Below, piece after piece: positions 62,397 through 64,000 of a DNA stretch of 64,000 nucleotides. Each line of letters begins with the position of its first letter. Position 1 is the stretch's first letter. The translations under genes were made by a program, and so were the position numbers. The DNA comes from CAYGLF01 sp964350945 (GTDB lineage Bacteria > Chlamydiota > Chlamydiia > Chlamydiales > JAAZZY01). The stretch is taken from positions 1 to 64,000 of the forward strand of contig CAYGLF010000008.1 in NCBI GenBank assembly GCA_964350945.1, read 5' to 3'. The notes below the pieces were generated by a model. It was not told the DNA's origin, did not search any database, and worked only from the letters and a program-made list of their open reading frames with translations.

Positions 62397-64000
62397 CTAA
62401 TTCATCTCTTTCCAGATGAAATCCCTCTGCAAGAAATAGATTTCTTGGCTTTCTGGTTCAATACATACAAGCTGTACCCAGCCATTACCAAATAGTTTTT
62501 GAAGCACGGGTTGAGTTTGAATAATTGGATCAATTCTACTACGTGGAGCATAGACTACAGTCATTAACCTTTGTGATTCATGATAAGGAGTTGTATCCTT
62601 TGAATAAACAGATTGGAGAGGGAGTCCTGTCATTAAATCGCTTGCATTTCCCTGCATAATTCCAAGCTTTCCTGTGATATTGCAGGTTACCTTACTACCG
62701 CCTCCATAGGCGACGTTATCAAGAGTTGAAAACAAGTATTGTGTATTGATCCATTGAGCGACTACCATGGGAGCCGTTAGTATTGATTCAAGCAATACTC
62801 CGTCAATGTCTTGCGCGTGATCATATGAATGTAAAAAACATCTTCCATCCAGGATGATTGATTGAGTTAGTGTGCGAGGAGCAATAATAAGTGATGTATT
62901 ACGAGCCAGCCCCCATTCTGGGCGTACTTGAGCCCAGTCTTGTGAACGTCGTAGAACATGCTGATGAGATGAGAGGGACTTTAGAGAGGGGTTCATCTTC
63001 TTGACCCTCGCTGCAGCGTTTGTATGTTGAGCTTTTTCTAAATCATGTTTTAGTTTTTCTGTGACATCGGAAGCTTCAGTGCTATACAAAGTTACTTCAT
63101 CGGTTGTGGTGTTATGCTCTGCCCCTATAAATCGAGTAGATTTTGGGATATCAATCTCCAATTTAGCAAGGTGATTTCTTACGTGGCTACAGTTAAGAAT
63201 TGCTGCTAAAATTCGAGCGTTGCTTGCGCCGTGCCGTCCTCCACATGCGCCACAATCCAGAGACGTCGCATAAGCATTGTTTTGAGTAGAACTGCCATGG
63301 CCACAGAAAACCACTAGAGGTGCAAAGTGGTTAGTAAGGCCTATCATCCTCAATGCATTTTCTGCATAAACACACTGATCCTTAAAGGAAATGTTCTTCA
63401 GGGAGGGCACCACATCAGTGCGTTTTTGGATCCATTGTTTCGCAACTGTTTTGAGCTTGAGGGCAAGACTAGGAGTCAAGGTCCGCAATCCGATCCATGC
63501 TCCGCAGGCAATTCCAAGTCCCTCAACGAGTGCAAATGGAGTGCTGAAATTATATTTTATTGACTGATAAAGTTTTTGGATTGCGGTTAAACGCTCATAA
63601 CGTTTGATCTCTTTGTGGTGTGGTGGATTTGAACAATGTGGAGATTCCTCAATCTCATGTTTGGGAGACAGTAAAACAGGGCAAGAAGAATAGGATTCTT
63701 TTGTAATTACGTCGGTGATTTGGGCAGGGATACCAAAAAAACCAGCAAATCCAAAAGTATCATAGTTACCTGTAGATTCAAGGGCTCTACGGAAGTATTC
63801 TGAGCGCACATCGATGCAAAATACCAATTGGGCAGATGGAGGTGACTTTAGCTCAAATTTCTGTGATGTGAGCTGCTTTAAAAGAGGAAGGCGATATTTG
63901 TTTTCATTTTCTTCAATTTCTTTAAGCGGGCTCTTTTTTTGTGCAGCTTCCTTCAACTGCAGCTGGTGCCATAAAAGCAATTCTTTTGCTTTTGGCCATA
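62397..64000 (-). CDS. dabA: DabA-type inorganic carbon transporter subunit (DUF2309), C-terminal part
   Basis: The frame is open to the right edge (about 534 codons); the N-terminus and start are outside. The zinc site of DabA, a beta-carbonic-anhydrase-like protein, is complete. LVFCIDVRSEYF gives Cys and Asp two residues apart, followed 173 residues later by the His of CGHGS, and 15 residues after that by the Cys of LDCGACGG. This is the same spacing as Cys351, Asp353, His524 and Cys539 in Halothiobacillus DabA as I recall them. DabA works with the NuoL-like membrane protein DabB to take up bicarbonate. DabB would be expected upstream, beyond 64000. Confidence 0.88.
   Translation of the reverse strand, partial: WPKAKELLLWHQLQLKEAAQKKSPLKEIEENENKYRLPLLKQLTSQKFELKSPPSAQLVFCIDVRSEYFRRALESTGNYDTFGFAGFFGIPAQITDVITKESYSSCPVLLSPKHEIEESPHCSNPPHHKEIKRYERLTAIQKLYQSIKYNFSTPFALVEGLGIACGAWIGLRTLTPSLALKLKTVAKQWIQKRTDVVPSLKNISFKDQCVYAENALRMIGLTNHFAPLVVFCGHGSSTQNNAYATSLDCGACGGRHGASNARILAAILNCSHVRNHLAKLEIDIPKSTRFIGAEHNTTTDEVTLYSTEASDVTEKLKHDLEKAQHTNAAARVKKMNPSLKSLSSHQHVLRRSQDWAQVRPEWGLARNTSLIIAPRTLTQSIILDGRCFLHSYDHAQDIDGVLLESILTAPMVVAQWINTQYLFSTLDNVAYGGGSKVTCNITGKLGIMQGNASDLMTGLPLQSVYSKDTTPYHESQRLMTVVYAPRSRIDPIIQTQPVLQKLFGNGWVQLVCIEPESQEIYFLQRDFIWKEMN

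Noticed and set aside
63980..63980. Start codon of dabA at a TTG
   Set aside because: The frame stays open to the edge and codes plausible protein (WPKAKEL), and DabA proteins are much longer.
1..64000. Mobile elements, prophage or rRNA operons
   Set aside because: No transposase, integrase, phage gene or rRNA sequence was recognised; the three tRNAs show no flanking integrase or duplicated tRNA ends.

Overview
The window looks like a chromosomal segment of an environmental (non-Chlamydiaceae) member of the Chlamydiae. The evidence is gene content and order recalled from Chlamydia genomes, with no database search. Five blocks look chlamydial: (1) truA-ispD-SWIB-prfB-acetyltransferase-yebC; (2) RNase G-plsB-M16 protease; (3) recO-yidD-LysM protein-pheT-MORN lipoprotein-ogt; (4) trhO-rpsD-murJ-nfo; (5) the second gyrase/topo IV-like pair. 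Chloroplast-like PlsB, a SWIB-domain protein and type-2 gyrase subunits are also typical of the phylum. Composition is AT-leaning and gene density is high, with many overlapping gene ends. No insertion sequence, CRISPR array, rRNA or prophage was seen. The species cannot be decided from the sequence.

Layout. 1-4.97 kb: an autotransporter cut by the left edge, an ankyrin/J-domain-like protein, a tRNA-Leu with a short gene directly behind it, an orphan ParA and an M15-type lipoprotein. 5-17.5 kb: HAD phosphatase, fused glutathione synthase (GshF), TruA, IspD, SWIB protein, a plastid UGP3-like nucleotidyltransferase, an exported hydrolase, a small secreted beta-rich protein, prfB with a programmed frameshift, a GNAT enzyme, a SprT-like protein and YebC. 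17.5-23.9 kb: PabB and PabC flank a complete EmrAB/outer-membrane-factor efflux operon. 23.8-30 kb: ProRS, a cell-wall amidase, an SDR protein and a complete autotransporter. 30-40 kb: M16 protease, PlsB and RNase G; an unknown 505-residue protein; then a tight operon of HPF, an MBL-fold hydrolase and two PD-(D/E)XK-fold proteins. 40-48.5 kb: tRNA-Arg, a Pro/Tyr-rich TPR protein with a strong promoter, RecO, a LysE exporter, tRNA-Leu, YidD, a LysM protein, PheT, a MORN-type lipoprotein and an O6-alkylguanine methyltransferase. 48.6-64 kb: a very cysteine-rich lipoprotein, TrhO, RpsD, a repeat-containing membrane protein, MurJ, Nfo, AsnRS, an MscS channel, the topoisomerase pair, a PseB-type dehydratase and the C-terminal part of a DabA (DUF2309) inorganic-carbon transporter running off the right edge.

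How the genes work together. The conserved blocks supply housekeeping functions: translation, DNA repair, cell envelope and isoprenoid precursors. The insertions between them suggest a wider metabolism than in animal-pathogenic Chlamydia: glutathione synthesis, classical p-aminobenzoate synthesis, multidrug efflux, a dedicated AsnRS and possibly DAB-type bicarbonate uptake. Secreted or surface candidates are two non-Pmp autotransporters, a Cys-rich lipoprotein, a J-domain/ankyrin protein, a TPR protein and a repeat-bearing membrane protein. They are the likeliest host-interaction factors, but that role is inference.
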